This document shows, in pieces, positions 31,002-40,832 of a stretch of DNA of 64,000 nt (positions within the stretch are counted from its first letter, which is position 1; each line of letters opens with the position of its first letter). Below the pieces are notes generated by a model. It saw nothing but the letters and a program-made list of their open reading frames with translations, searched no databases and was not told the DNA's origin. Both the position numbers and the translations under genes were made by a program. This DNA comes from Lepidostoma basale (Eukaryota > Arthropoda > Insecta > Trichoptera > Lepidostomatidae): NCBI GenBank assembly GCA_022606425.2, contig JAHDVF020000240.1:1178001-1242000 (forward strand). The letters run 5' to 3'.

Positions 31002-31490
31002 AATCGCCGTTTTCGTGAATAGCTCACCTCAAGGGCGCTTTGACAATGTTTTTAGTCATGAAAGGTGCATGTAACAACAGCGAAATCACGATCGTAGAAA
31101 CTTACTTTATTGGCTCTGATGTGAATTTCATGGACAACAAAATCAAGAATTTTGTTTCTCTAAACATATGAATGTTTTGTGCAAATGTGATATAATATTG
31201 TTTATTGATATACAGACAACCGTTGTTACCATTTTATGCGATAATTTGAAAAGGTGGGTTTTTAGGTGAGAATTAAAGTCTGTCGGCTTGTCAATGCATC
31301 TGAGGCGTGCAGGAAGCATATTTCAGGCAGCCCGAGCAACACAAAATTCAGATATATAGGTGGCACGTTTGGGAATGTGCTTAATTATTGTCTATAAACT
31401 GTAAATTTAAAAACTTTACCTGAAATTAATAATGGAATTTTCATACATGAATGAAAACTACTAAAAGTAGCTTATGTGTAATGTAAAAAT
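31002..31490 (-). mobile_element. LINE family E 3' part, duplicated copy 2
   Basis: Matches 28562-29095 closely, including GTTTTCGTGAATAGCTCACC and AGATATATAGGTGGCACGTT. It lacks about 20 bp around 31327 present in copy 1 (GACGAACCTACTACTGTGAA). Confidence 0.8.
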
Positions 31491-32514
31491 GAGCCGGTTT
31501 TCATTCGCCACTCCAGGGTACATCTAATTCACTGATCATCCGTTGTTTGATTGATCTAATTCCATTTTAACGAAGTTATTTTGCACGCGTAACAATTTCC
31601 CTGACCAAAGTATGCGTATAAAGAAAACAGCAAAATAGAATAAACTGAAAATATATTTATGAATTAGAAATATAAATATTATATTATACTTACGGAAGCA
31701 AGTTTCTTCATATTCTTGCAGAGCTTCGACGTCCAATATTTTATATTTTCGCTATCATCCTTTGAAATAACCTGAACAATTTAATTATCATTGAATATTT
31801 TTAATCCCAAAAACTTCATAACCTAAAAGTACCGAAACTTCATACCTACAAAATATTACGACGTACAAAGAGATTGTGACAGTTCAGAGACCACGTGACC
31901 AATCGAACGGCTAGAACTCTAGAAAACGAATATCATTAAGTAATCACCGTCGAACGTAAGAGAAACGAATAAGTTTCAGCCACACGAAAAAATAAAATTT
32001 CGTTCATAACCTCAAATTGACGCGTAAAAATTATACTCGCCAAAATTAAGAAGTATAATTACCTGTCTGCATTAGTGTACATTAAAATATGGCCAATAAA
32101 ATATACTGTACCAATTAAACAACCAATTATTTTAGTACGTAATAAGCAAAACGTATTAAGTATTATACATCCCAAAGTAAAACGCAATATATTGGACTGT
32201 CAGAAAGCAAAACACATTGTTGCCACTACACAAAATTACATGGAGACTGAATTCTCTCCAGACCGTGTCAAACGAATATAGACTCAAAAGATTGATACTC
32301 AGGTGATACGAACATTAAGGTCTATATTCGTTTGCACTACGAAAATTTTCAATTAATTGATTAATTTATAAAGTTAATTAGAGCTCGATTAATAACGAAA
32401 ATATGCCTATGACGACCGCTAAATTCCAATTAGTCCATTCCCCAAGATACAGAAGGATCAGCTCAGGAATAACCTCAGAAATAGTCGACACACACCCGGA
32501 AGATCGCCTTTTAT
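31491..32514. other. Unassigned; no gene recognised
   Basis: Short plus frame 32075-32281 (MYIKIWPIKYTVPIKQPIIL) has no known motif. 31495-31565 is a further decayed LINE C piece. Confidence 0.3.
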
Positions 32515-32518
32515 TTAT

Positions 32519-32541
32519 ATAGATAGATAGATAGATAGATT
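32519..32541. repeat. (TAGA)n microsatellite
   Basis: TAGATAGATAGATAGATAGA run. Confidence 0.9.
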
Positions 32542-32554
32542 TTACAATATTTTA

Positions 32555-32700
32555 AATATGTATCACTGAAGAAGGACTGGTTGTCAGAAACATGTCTGAT
32601 ATGTAATTTTAATAGTGTTGTATATACAAAGTATATATAAAAAAATAAAGAAAAGAGAAATAAAACATCTACAACACAAAGTATGGCGAACCTAAAAGAA
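32555..32700 (+). mobile_element. Solo arm, gttgtcc class
   Basis: ATATGTATCACTGAAGAAGG to GTGTTGTATATACAAAGTAT, matching the arms at 12110-12540. Confidence 0.7.
32561..32601 (+). ncRNA. Hammerhead-like motif, gttgtcc class, best preserved
   Basis: CTGAAGA 32566-32572, extra A, stem II GGAC/GTCA (one mismatch at the base), GAAA 32587-32590, palindromic stem III ACATGT, cleavage C32596. TATCA (32561-32565) and TGATA (32597-32601) form a perfect 5-bp stem I. Core residues other than the extra A are canonical. Confidence 0.55.
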
Positions 32701-32799
32701 AAAAAAATTCTCCTCAGGAGTGTTGTTACATGAGAATCATCCATGAGACATCCACTCTTGAGGAAGACTTGGAAGAGGTGATGAGCGAGTAATTCCCCC

Positions 32800-33142
32800 A
32801 AATATCTGGCTTTAATTATTGTGACAGGGATGCCCAAGCATGGTTGGAAAGTGAGGATGACTCAAGTTTCAAAATGTTGAACGATGATGAAATTGTTTTT
32901 CTGGTACAAAAAGAGAATGAGGATGAAGATGATGATGAAAGCTCAAAAGAGGAGACGATGAAGAAGAACGAATCAGTCATGGAGAAGCCTTTACAGTATT
33001 ATAAACTGGCTATCATGATTTGAAGAGAAAGAAGAAAACAGCTCAACTCAATTGCTTTTATTTAAATAAATACGCGATTTAGCTGCAAAAAGATGTGGAA
33101 ATCTTGTTTAAAAAAAATCTCTGATTATTTTTCCAGTACTGT
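32800..33142 (+). pseudogene. pogo/Tigger-like transposase 3' end with terminus
   Basis: Reads CDRDAQAWLESEDDSSFKML, NDDEIVFLVQKENEDEDDDE and SSKEE, then decays. The element end is CCAGTACTGTA at 33132-33142. Same family as 2040-2501 and 3340-3575; here LVQK replaces the stop seen in those copies. Confidence 0.75.
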
Positions 33143-33146
33143 AGAG

Positions 33147-33410
33147 CAGTGCTCGGCAATCTTTTCTCACCTATACCATAAGTTCTTCCTACGGCACACC
33201 AAAAGCTAAAATTCGGTTTGGACGTGGGCGTCAATCAGCTCAGGAGACGTTGGTGACCTTTTTTTTAGCTCGACTTCCGTCTAGAAATCGGCAGCGACCT
33301 TTTTTTTTGCTCCTTCCGAAAGATCGAACATCCCATTTTCACGAATTCTACTGGCCGGAAGTCGCTGAAGAGCTAAAAAATGTCACCAACGTTTCCTGTT
33401 CTACACCGTA
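33147..33410. mobile_element. hAT-like fragment
   Basis: CAGTGCTCGGCAATCTTTTC start and the shared AAGTTCTTCC and TACTGGCCGGAAGTCGC segments match 25017-25470. The right end is not clear. Confidence 0.5.
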
Positions 33411-33429
33411 AAAATAATAATAATAAATT

Positions 33430-33735
33430 GGATAATTTATAGATCGCCATTTTCATGAATTATTCATCTCAAGGGCGCTGTAGAAAATGCTCCGTTTTAT
33501 GAACTAGTTAAAAAATAAACATATTTAATATGAGGGCTGCACCCAACGCAGTCGATCAACCCTTCTTATCAGGAAAGGATAATTTGATAAGGTGCGTTTT
33601 GGGTGTCGATCTAAACTCTGACTGATTCTCAATGCACTCAAGGTCTTTCAAGAAGATTGTTCCAGACTGAAGGGCCGGCCACCGTGAAGGCTCGGTCGCC
33701 AAAGTTTGTGCTAGGACAGCGTTTTGGCACACTCA
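33430..33735 (-). pseudogene. LINE family E-like C-terminal fragment
   Basis: The minus strand reads NFGDRAFTVAGPSVWNNL followed by a decayed IDTQNAPYQIIL. The GATCGCCATTTTCATGAATT, CATCTCAAGGGCGCT segment at 33440-33480 matches the 3' region of 28562/31002. Confidence 0.65.
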
Positions 33736-33749
33736 ATCTACCGATCGCA

Positions 33750-33870
33750 GATATACCGACACCAGACTAAAGACAGTGTGACAATCACAGATCGTCGTCG
33801 GAAATCGAACCCGAGATCTTCGGTGTGGCAGTCATAGCACTTACCACTCGGCCACGAAGGTCGTCAATAC
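33750..33870 (-). mobile_element. tRNA-derived SINE, 5' part
   Basis: The minus strand has TTCGTGGCCGAGTGGTAAGT (box A region) and GGGTTCGATTTC (box B), then TGTGATTGTCACACTGTCTT. It has tRNA-like ends, but the cloverleaf is not complete, and the same unit recurs three more times with a longer tail. Confidence 0.75.
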
Positions 33871-33959
33871 GTGATGTTATAAAAGCGATATCTGTTTTAT
33901 TTCAGAATGCTTGAAAATATATGCTTGTTATGACTGTTTACGAAAGTAATTTAATAATT

Positions 33960-34260
33960 AATTGTATCTCAATAGAGACGAAGATGTAAATTGTGTTTTT
34001 GGAAACAGAATATGGTGGTCGAGGCGCTTACAGGACTTATGACCTGTCATTGGTTGGGTTAAGCGATCGCTTTATGTTAACAACATTCCCCATTCCGTCC
34101 TTCTTACCCTCACACCTACCTAAGCGCCTCGACCACCATATTCTGTTTCCAAAAAAACAATTTACCATACATCTTCGTCTCTATTGAGGTACAATTAATC
34201 CTTAAAAATGAGTAACCCGCAATGGGTAAAATCCAGTATTTGTCTACAAGTATTTGTATA
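33960..34260. mobile_element. Family F foldback, most complete arms
   Basis: AATTGTATCTCAATAGAGAC, GGAAACAGAATATGGTGGTC and GAGGCGCTTA are mirrored at 34130-34200. Beyond the right arm, CCCGCAATGGGTAAAATCCA and GTATTTGTCTAC match, inverted, the sequence before the 54745 copy, so the element extends outward. No ORF. Confidence 0.7.
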
Positions 34261-34607
34261 CATTCAAAATGTTAATTTAATAATTTTTATACAATTACTT
34301 ACAAATTAAATCACCTCTTTTCTCACTATTTTTAGATGTGTTCGTTTCATCACGCTATGTCTCGACATGTAAACCGAGAGAATAGGGTGCCAGACGTTTA
34401 TATTATTCGCACATTTAAAACCAGTATTAATTATAATTAAATCTTAACACGGATTTTATTGACTTTGAATAACTTATGTCGTTTATTATTTAAATCTTAA
34501 ATCTGTTTTTGTCGTCAGCTAAAAAGTCAATTAATAGAAAGTCTTTTGTATAATCCATTCAGTTAATTTCAAATGTAGTGAATAATGATTATATAATCCT
34601 TTTGACA
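34261..34607. other. AT-rich spacer
   Basis: Nothing recognised up to the Transib-like insertion. Confidence 0.4.
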
Positions 34608-34612
34608 CGCCG
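34608..34612. repeat. 5-bp target-site duplication, left (CGCCG)
   Basis: CGCCG is repeated at 36701-36705. A GC-rich 5-bp duplication fits Transib insertion preference. Confidence 0.7.
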
Positions 34613-34647
34613 CACAGTGGACGAAATGACCAAAAAACGCGAATTAA
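34613..34647 (+). repeat. Terminal inverted repeat, left
   Basis: 35 bp beginning CACAGTGGACGAAATGACC and ending GCGAATTAA, perfectly inverted at 36666-36700. It opens with CACAGTG, the same seven bases as the consensus V(D)J signal heptamer, and has ACCAAAAAAC ten bases later. Confidence 0.9.
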
Positions 34648-35351
34648 TTGTTTGTTGGTAAGGTATTGAAAAAAAAAATATTTGCTTGTTGTATTTATAC
34701 ATAATTATTATTTTAAAGTAAAATTTAATCAAAAAATCTTATATTTAAATTGGCAAAATAATAATATGGGATTTCGCAGGTAAACAAATATTAACAGTAT
34801 ATTATGCAGGTCACATATTATTTTAATATATTTTATTGTTATTTATTAAAATAATCTACACATTCACAAACATGACTCTTATATATATACGTGTATTTAT
34901 ATATACTGAAATGATACATAAGACCAAATTAATTGCCTAGATGTGATTTCTGCCAACCATCCCAAAAAGCTCTGTAAGAGAAGAGAAATGACAAAATAGA
35001 CAAAATTTATTTATTTATTATGTATTATTTATTTTATTAGAGAACATGCAGCTTATACATGAGAAAAAAAACACACAGTTAGGAAATTAAAATTGAAAGA
35101 CAATTACAAGTGCTCGTAAATTTAGCTCGTCAGAGAATTATAATACAATCATAAGTTGAAAAGTTTAAAAAAGAGGAAAAAAAACAACATTGAGCAGCTT
35201 CAGCACTACTAGCACACTCCTCTGCAACTACAACAATTAAACGATCCTTTAATACTTCATCAAACCAACAAACAACCTAACTATCTGCAACCCCACCGAT
35301 TTACAAAAAACAAACAAACTTATCTACACACATAGAAAAATGATACAAAAC

Positions 35352-36428
35352 CTAAGTGTTCAAAGAGTCTTCGTTATCATCAGAATCATCACTTAAATTT
35401 TCAGAGTCATTGGACGGACATTTTAGTAAACTTAAAACATAGGCAATGGTCTAATAGAAGAAATTACAGGGTCTGATAATTTAGTAGCCGCATGATCGAC
35501 AAGGGATAAGAGTTTTACTTCCATCAATCGATCAGTTATATTTAATCGTAAGACGGATAAAACGTTTCCGGACACCTGAGTTTTGCTTCCTTTCTTAAAC
35601 CTTTGTGTTGATCTTTGGTCAATTTTGAGCTGACGATAAGCGCTAAAGGCTCCTCTGGTGTATACGATGAAAGCTTCACGTATCATTGTTGCTCGACGTG
35701 GTGAAAATGTTATTTGTTTAATGAGTTTTGCAGCATCATTTTTCCCTGCGCTACGTAAACTCATTTCATTTGCTAATCGTAGTTCATCAGTACTGCGATT
35801 CTGCAGCAGATCTTGTATTATTTTCTGTCTAGTCTGACACCGCTTTCTGTAAATGATTTTGTTGGCCTGCCTTAAGATTTCGAAAACACTATTTTTTCTT
35901 CTCACCACGCTAAATTTTCTTCTTCGAACTTCACAATGTAACTGCGACTTTTTTCCACCTCTTCATTAATTGTATTGAAAATTTTTTAATGATCTTGCAT
36001 AATTTGGTTCTGGAAATATTTAAATTTGCTACTACGTGGTATTTGTGTGCGATATATGTTATTAAAAACATAATTGCTTTCCCACAATTAGCATTTAATG
36101 CTCTTCGTTCTCTTAATTTTTCAAATAATTCTTTGCGTGAAACGCAAACAGCCCTCCCTAAAAACAACAAGAGTATCAAAAAAGGACATAAGAGGAGAAG
36201 TATTTATATATTGCATTAAAGTATAAACTGCAGTCTATAAGATGTATTTATTGTCAAATGGGTGCAACGAATGCTTCGTTTCTAATCTCTAATTGAAATA
36301 TGAGTTTAAAACTCAAAAAATGACAAAATTAGAGGTTTACTTTATGTTAGTTTATTTCTCACGCGTATATGATAAATCAGCATAGTTTTATAAATTGAAT
36401 AGAAAATACCTTGAGAAACATCGGCCAT
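35352..36428 (-). CDS. Unknown two-exon gene inside Transib-like element
   Basis: Exon 1 (36410-36428) is ATGGCCGATGTTTCTCAAG in good initiation context, then donor GTATTT. A 252-bp intron (36158-36409) ends in a pyrimidine-rich tract and TTTTTAG. Exon 2 (36157-35352) continues in frame as GRAVCVSRKELFEKLRERRA. The total coding length is 825 nt. Two frame breaks lie in homopolymers: an A6 run (35949-35954) and a T4 run (35434-35437). The product is basic, with VVANLNISRTKLCKIIKKF reminiscent of a helix-turn-helix, and its last 18 residues form an acidic tail (NDSENLSDDSDDNEDSL). It has no DDE motif I can place and no family recognised. The frame breaks could be decay or assembly errors. Confidence 0.55.
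36158..36409 (-). other. Spliceosomal intron of the unknown gene
   Basis: GT at 36409-36408 after CAAG, and AG at 36159-36158 preceded by TTGTTGTTTTT. Joining restores one frame from an ATG, since the downstream exon has no ATG of its own near its start. Confidence 0.6.
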
Positions 36429-36665
36429 TTATTTATTTTGTAAATTTCTTCAAAAAAACACTAAATACACAACCGTCATTGCTCGGGCGCAGAAGCGAAC
36501 TAAAAAATGTCCTGCTGAACTTCCAGCGTAGGCCCATTTTGTGACGTTGCCAACTTGCCGTTACGAGCTTTTGACAAAATCCAAGAAACACAATGTTTAG
36601 ACTGGCTATAATGCTACACTAAAAAAAAATTAAAAAATCCAATTAATGAAATTTTCAAAAAGCAC

Positions 36666-36700
36666 TTAATTCGCGTTTTTTGGTCATTTCGTCCACTGTG
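36666..36700 (-). repeat. Terminal inverted repeat, right
   Basis: Perfect complement of 34613-34647; the outermost bases are CCACTGTG. Confidence 0.9.
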
Positions 36701-36705
36701 CGCCG
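36701..36705. repeat. 5-bp target-site duplication, right (CGCCG)
   Basis: Identical to 34608-34612. Confidence 0.7.
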
Positions 36706-36899
36706 TGTATTGGAATCATCTTTTAAAATTCATGATTATTTACGAAACTTTTCAATCAACGTTAATTTAATGATTTATTCAAGAATTTTTTTTTAAGTAT
36801 ATTTATGTACAACAAAACCTTCATTTCACTGGTTTATTTAATATTTGGTATATCTTCAGTCCACCTTCTATAGGAAACACGTCACTGGGGATTTTTCCT
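36706..36899. other. AT-rich spacer
   Basis: No feature recognised before the minisatellite. Confidence 0.4.
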
Positions 36900-37560
36900 C
36901 TGGCGTCATTGTATGTAAGAAGAAGTGCTGTCTGGCGCCATTGTTTGTAAGACGAAGTACTGTCGGTCAGCCTGGCGTCATTGTTTGTAAGAAGAAGTAA
37001 TGTCTGTCAGTTTGGCGTCATTGCTTGTAAGAAGAAATACTGTCTCTCAGTCTGGCATTGTTGTTTGTAAGAAGAAGTACTGTCTGTCAGTCTGGCGTCA
37101 TTGTTTGTAAGAAGAAGTTATGACTGTTAGTCTGGCATCATTGTTTGTAAGAACAATTACTGTCTGTACGTCTGGCGTCATTGTTTGTAAGAAGAAGTAC
37201 TGTCTGTCAGTCTGGCTTCATTGTTTGTAAGAAGAAGTAATGTCTGTCAGTCTGGCGTCATTGTTTGTAAGAAGAAATACTGTCTCTCAGTCTGGCATTG
37301 TTGTTTGTGAGAAGAAGTTCTGTCTGTAATTCTGGCGTCGTTATGTGTAAGAAGAAGTACTGTCTGTCAATCTGGCATCAATGTTTGTAAGAAGAAGTAC
37401 TCTGTGTCAGTCTGGCATCATTGTTTGTAAAAAGATGTAATGTCTGTCAGTCTGGCATCAATGTTAGTAAGAAGTACTGTCTGCAAGTCTGGCGTCATTG
37501 TGTGTAAGAAGAAGTACTGTATGTCAGTCTGGCGTCATTGTTTGTAGTAAGAATTTCATA
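36900..37560 (+). repeat. 40-bp minisatellite, about 16 units
   Basis: Unit TCTGGCGTCATTGTTTGTAA followed by GAAGAAGTACTGTCTGTCAG. Units vary by substitutions and small deletions; a few have 3-bp changes. Forty is not a multiple of three and frames contain stops, so it is not coding. Some pairs of units share variants (CTCTCAGTCTGGCATTG at 37045 and 37285), suggesting that multi-unit blocks duplicated. Confidence 0.95.
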
Positions 37561-37889
37561 ACATTGTAAGAAAAGCGACATTCACAAGATGATCGGTATT
37601 CGGGATATGAAATATATTAACCGAATATATTTTTAGCGTCGCTGAAATGGGTTAGTGTTGTCATCGTCCGTTTGTCTTTATTCTTGGAATTAAGCTGAAA
37701 AGATAAAGATGGCCGCCGGCCAACTATTAACCGACGCCATGCCGTGAAAGATTCTGCATTTTATTGATCATTTAATGTTTGTTACGCACTGAGAGACGCA
37801 TTAACACCATTTCTGTTTATGTTATCTAAGTTCTTCGTATTTGTCGGGGCTCTGTCCGTATTTTTTCTTATTATTTTATTGTTCATTTG
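37561..37889. other. Unassigned DNA after minisatellite
   Basis: Contains AAGATGGCCGCCGG near 37707, resembling a YY1/Pho-type site or a short 12-codon frame. No gene supported. Confidence 0.3.
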
Positions 37890-38545
37890 TGGCGACTCCA
37901 CCCCAATCTTGCTCCACGATGTCCCCCTTGTGACCATGATCAGCTTTTGCTACCTTGGTAGTATGATAGCAGGCTCGGGAGGTACGGAGGAAGTTGTAGC
38001 CAGCAGACTCAACAAGGTAAGGGGAGCTTTCGCTATGCTTCGCCCTGTTTGGCGTTCCAGTATCATTTCGAGAAGCTCAAGATCCAAATATTCAGTAGTA
38101 GCGTTAAAAGCGTAATGCTATACGGATGTGAGACTTGGAAATCTACCGCGGACGTTATTGAAAAACCCCAGGTGTTTATAAATAGGTACCTACGCTCAAT
38201 ATTCAAGATCTATTGGCCCCAAACAGTGTCAAATGTCGATCTCTGGACAATGACAAGCGAAAAGCCAATTAGAGAACAAGTCGCTAGACGTAAATAGCAG
38301 TGTATCGGTCACACACTGAGATGGAACTCAGCTTCCATAGTTCAGGGCGCACTAGACTGGTCCCCTATGGAGGGTAAGAGGAAGCGAGGCAGACCTAGAG
38401 CCACCTGGAGAAGAGCCCTACAGGACGGGGTTAAGGCAGCATGACTTACTTGGGATGATGTTAGGCATAAGGCATGCGATAGAGTCGGGTGGAGAAGGTT
38501 GCTTGAGGCCCTATGCACCACGGAGGTGTGACAGGACAAAATAAA
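37890..38545 (+). pseudogene. LINE C-terminal fragment, separate family
   Basis: Across three frames: FCYLGSMIAGSGGTEEVVAS, RLNKVRGAFAMLRPVWRSS, then SSSVKSVMLYGCETWKSTAD, FINRYLRSIFKIYWPQTVSN, IGHTLRWNSASIVQGALDWS and KRKRGRPRATWRRALQDGVK, ending DRVGWRRLLEALCTTEV and stop. A well-kept order of the post-YADD domain, with two frameshifts and an internal stop. It differs from families A-D (IGHTLR, GRPRxTWRR, DRVxWR). Confidence 0.8.
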
Positions 38546-38619
38546 GAAGAATAAGATTTTATTGTTAATTTGTTTATTTTTTCACATTTTGGCCCATTTA
38601 TAATTATTACTACACATTA

Positions 38620-38945
38620 GACGAAGCATCTTCGTCAGTCTGTCTACATCCACTGCTGGACGTAAGCCTCTCCACCCCCACGCCATCCCTCTCGGTCTCT
38701 CCCCATTTTTCTCCAGGTCCTTCCTGCCGTTTGCACAATATCATCGCTCCACCTGGTGAGCTGTCTTCCGATACTTCTCGCGCCCAATCTTGGCTTCCAT
38801 TCAGTAACCTTGTTTCCATCTTCCATAATCCCGTCAGTACGTTCAGCCCATTGTGTTGTGCAACTTTAATTTTATTCATTACATCTCTTGTCAACTTCCA
38901 TGTCTCGCATCGATAGTTCAGACGAAGTATGTGCTGTGACAATTA
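38620..38945 (-). pseudogene. LINE family C-like C-terminal fragment
   Basis: The minus strand reads RCETWKLTRDVMNKIKVAQH, then frame-shifted WKPRLGARSIGRQLTRWSDD, IVQTAGRTWRKMGRDREGW and EAYVQQW. Confidence 0.7.
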
Positions 38946-39005
38946 TTCACAAACATTCAAATAAGATATTTTAGTGTAAGTGAATTATTTGTAACAAAAT
39001 TTATA

Positions 39006-39105
39006 CATACATAACTAACTAACTCTCCATCACGCCGTCTCTCCAAAGGTTAGGCAGAAACAACCGCCACACTGTTCTTTCCTAACATAATTTCTGGATT
39101 AAATT
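39006..39105 (-). mobile_element. LINE family A extreme 3' end
   Basis: TAACTAACTAACTCTCCATC and ACGCCGTCTCTCCAAAGG, followed by a decayed frame. Confidence 0.65.
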
Positions 39106-39300
39106 TTTAAAACGAAATTTTGATTCACTGTTTAACATTTATTGGTAAACGACTTTATTGGTTATAAACGTGCTCTCAAGTACTTAAGTGCTGGCAGCAA
39201 GGTATCGCGCAATAGAAATTAAGCGAAACAAATTTGGCTCGGTGCGTTACAAGTCGAACCGAACTGCTCCGCTGAACTTTCCTATGCGGATACTATAGTA

Positions 39301-40069
39301 CAGGGTTTCCCAAACTTTTTCTGCAATGGAACACATAGCAAACTAGGAAATTTTATGGGAATACCTACTTAACTTATTTTTAGATTGGGTAATTCCTACT
39401 TCTTCTTCTTCTCTTCTCCCTAGCCTTCTCTCCACTGCTGGATGTAGAGGCCTCTTCCATCTGTCTCCATTTTTCTCTATCCTATGCCACTTCAATCCAT
39501 TTTTTCCCGGCGATCACAACAATATCGTCGGCCCATCTCTTCTGTGGCCGACCGACACACCTTTTGTTTTCCCATGGCCTCCACTTTAAGACTTTGGGAG
39601 TCCATTTTGAATTTGGCTGTCTGGATGTGTCCTGCCCATTGCGACTTGTTCGGCGTCTGATTTCTGTATTTGTAATTCTATCGCCCAGACTTATGCCCAA
39701 TATTTGCCGCTCCATGGATCGTTGCGCGCATTTCAATTTATGGTCAGGGACATTGTTTCCAAACCATATGTCATCGCAGGCAAGATGCAAGCTTCGTAGG
39801 TTTTCCTTTTTAAATTAAATTCCTACTTCAAAAAATAAAAAATAAATACTAAAACACATTATGTAGCCGGTCAGATAAAAACTGTATACCCAATCTCTTT
39901 CGCGCGCTCGGTGTGAAGGAAGAAGGTCCTCCTCCTGTATCTAGATCCTGACGTCATAAACAGTGGAGATTGATTAGCACTCGCCTCTTAATATGCAGTA
40001 AGATCTTTAAATGAGTAGTAGTGTTGCAGTGCAATTCTGGTTTAGCAGAACACTGTTTGGGAAACCCAG
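39301..40069. mobile_element. hAT-like element with nested LINE
   Basis: Ends CAGGGTTTCCCAAACTTTTT and TGTTTGGGAAACCCAG are near-perfect inverted repeats of hAT type. Without the LINE at 39403-39817 and its duplication the element is about 340 bp, so it is a MITE. The flanking 8-mers do not match; they have decayed. Confidence 0.65.
39403..39817 (-). pseudogene. LINE family C-like 3' end, intact insertion boundaries
   Basis: Flanked by a 12-bp duplication, AATTCCTACTTC, at 39391-39402 and 39818-39829. The minus frame reads CAQRSMERQILGISLGDRIT, NTEIRRRT and KVLKWRPWENKRCVGRPQKR, then WADDIVVIAGKKW, ending in a (GAA)n tail next to the left duplication. This is a classic target-primed insertion, 5' truncated. 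Confidence 0.85.
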
Positions 40070-40194
40070 TATTTTGATTGCTTAAATTATGCTCACGGCA
40101 CGGTATAGCCGGAGGACAGCTGAACTTATATTGAATGAAAATTTATTAATGACGATATTGTAATATTTTATTTTTGTTAATTTTTACTTAACAA

Positions 40195-40832
40195 GACACA
40201 TACGAATCTCTTAGACGAATATGTGGATACTCTGTGTATGATAGAGTGTCAAATTAAAATATAAGAAGTGAATGCGGTGCGAATGATGGTGTTATAAATA
40301 AAATTATGAAAGGATCATTAAGATGGTTTGGACATATGGAAAGAATGATATTAAAATTATGTAAATGGAACCAGAAATAGAGGAAGACCGAGGAAAACGT
40401 GGCACGATTAAATAAACAAATATTGAATATCGGCCATATGAGGAGTCAGAGAAATCGATGCGCGTGCATGACACGACCTTTGTGGCCGATAAGTGCATTG
40501 ACTGCCACCCCGAAGGTTCCGGGTTCGATTCGCGGCGAGGGCAATGTGATTGTCACAGTCTTGTCTGGTGTAGAATTCACGTGACAATAAAATGGCGATA
40601 TATTAGCTACCTATCACATCTCACGAGAATCACTATGATAGCTATAAATACCCTTTACATCGATTTGGCTAATGCTGTCATGATGTAAAAAGCGATTCAA
40701 CAAAATAATAATAATAATAATAATAATAGTAATGTTGAGGAAGCGAGAGAAATATGTCAGGAAAGAAAAGTATGGCAGTCCATTCTTTCTGCCTACCGCT
40801 TCGGGGAGACGGCGTGATGGTTAGTTAGTTTT
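40195..40832 (+). pseudogene. LINE family A 3' end split by a SINE
   Basis: Left part 40195-40475 (VYDRVSN, SLRWFGHMERM, GRPRKTWHD) and right part 40736-40832 (VEEARE, then SILSAYRFGETA and GTTAGTTAGTT) are one copy. About 8 bp at the join are missing, and the SINE lies between. Confidence 0.8.
40476..40735 (+). mobile_element. tRNA-derived SINE with (AAT)n tail
   Basis: ACCTTTGTGGCCGATAAGTG (box A region), GGTTCCGGGTTCGATTCGCG (box B), TGTGATTGTCACAGTC, CACGTGACAATAAAATGGCG, then AAATAATAATAATAATAATA. It ends in an AAT microsatellite where the 53.7-kb copy has poly(A), so there are at least two tail subfamilies. Confidence 0.8.

Larger units (their letters stand above)
34613..36700. mobile_element. 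Transib-like DNA transposon carrying an unknown gene
   Basis: The 2,088-bp element has perfect 35-bp inverted ends starting CAC and a CGCCG duplication outside. CAC..GTG ends with 5-bp GC-rich duplications are the signature of the Transib/RAG superfamily. No RAG1/Transib-type transposase (about 600-700 residues) fits within. Instead, one minus-strand gene with an intron occupies the middle (35352-36428). It is either a non-autonomous Transib with captured cargo or an unfamiliar superfamily with a small transposase. The alternative reading, in which the nearly palindromic CGCCG belongs to longer ends (ACACGCCG against ACACGGCG), needs one mismatch and is less favoured. Confidence 0.7.

Noticed and set aside
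33750..33870. tRNA gene
   Set aside because: Box A/B-like sequences are present, but the unit recurs with the same non-tRNA 3' part at 40.5, 47.5 and 53.7 kb, so it is a SINE.
34613..34650. A genuine V(D)J recombination signal
   Set aside because: The heptamer matches, but the spacer to the A-rich segment is about ten bases, not 12 or 23, and the context is a transposon end.
35432..36179. Two separate genes within the Transib-like element
   Set aside because: The frames overlap by a one-base shift in an A run, and splice signals upstream give a single start; one broken gene is simpler.
37705..37745. Short frame ATGGCCGCCGGCCAAC as a gene start
   Set aside because: It ends after about 12 codons and no donor or continuing frame was found.
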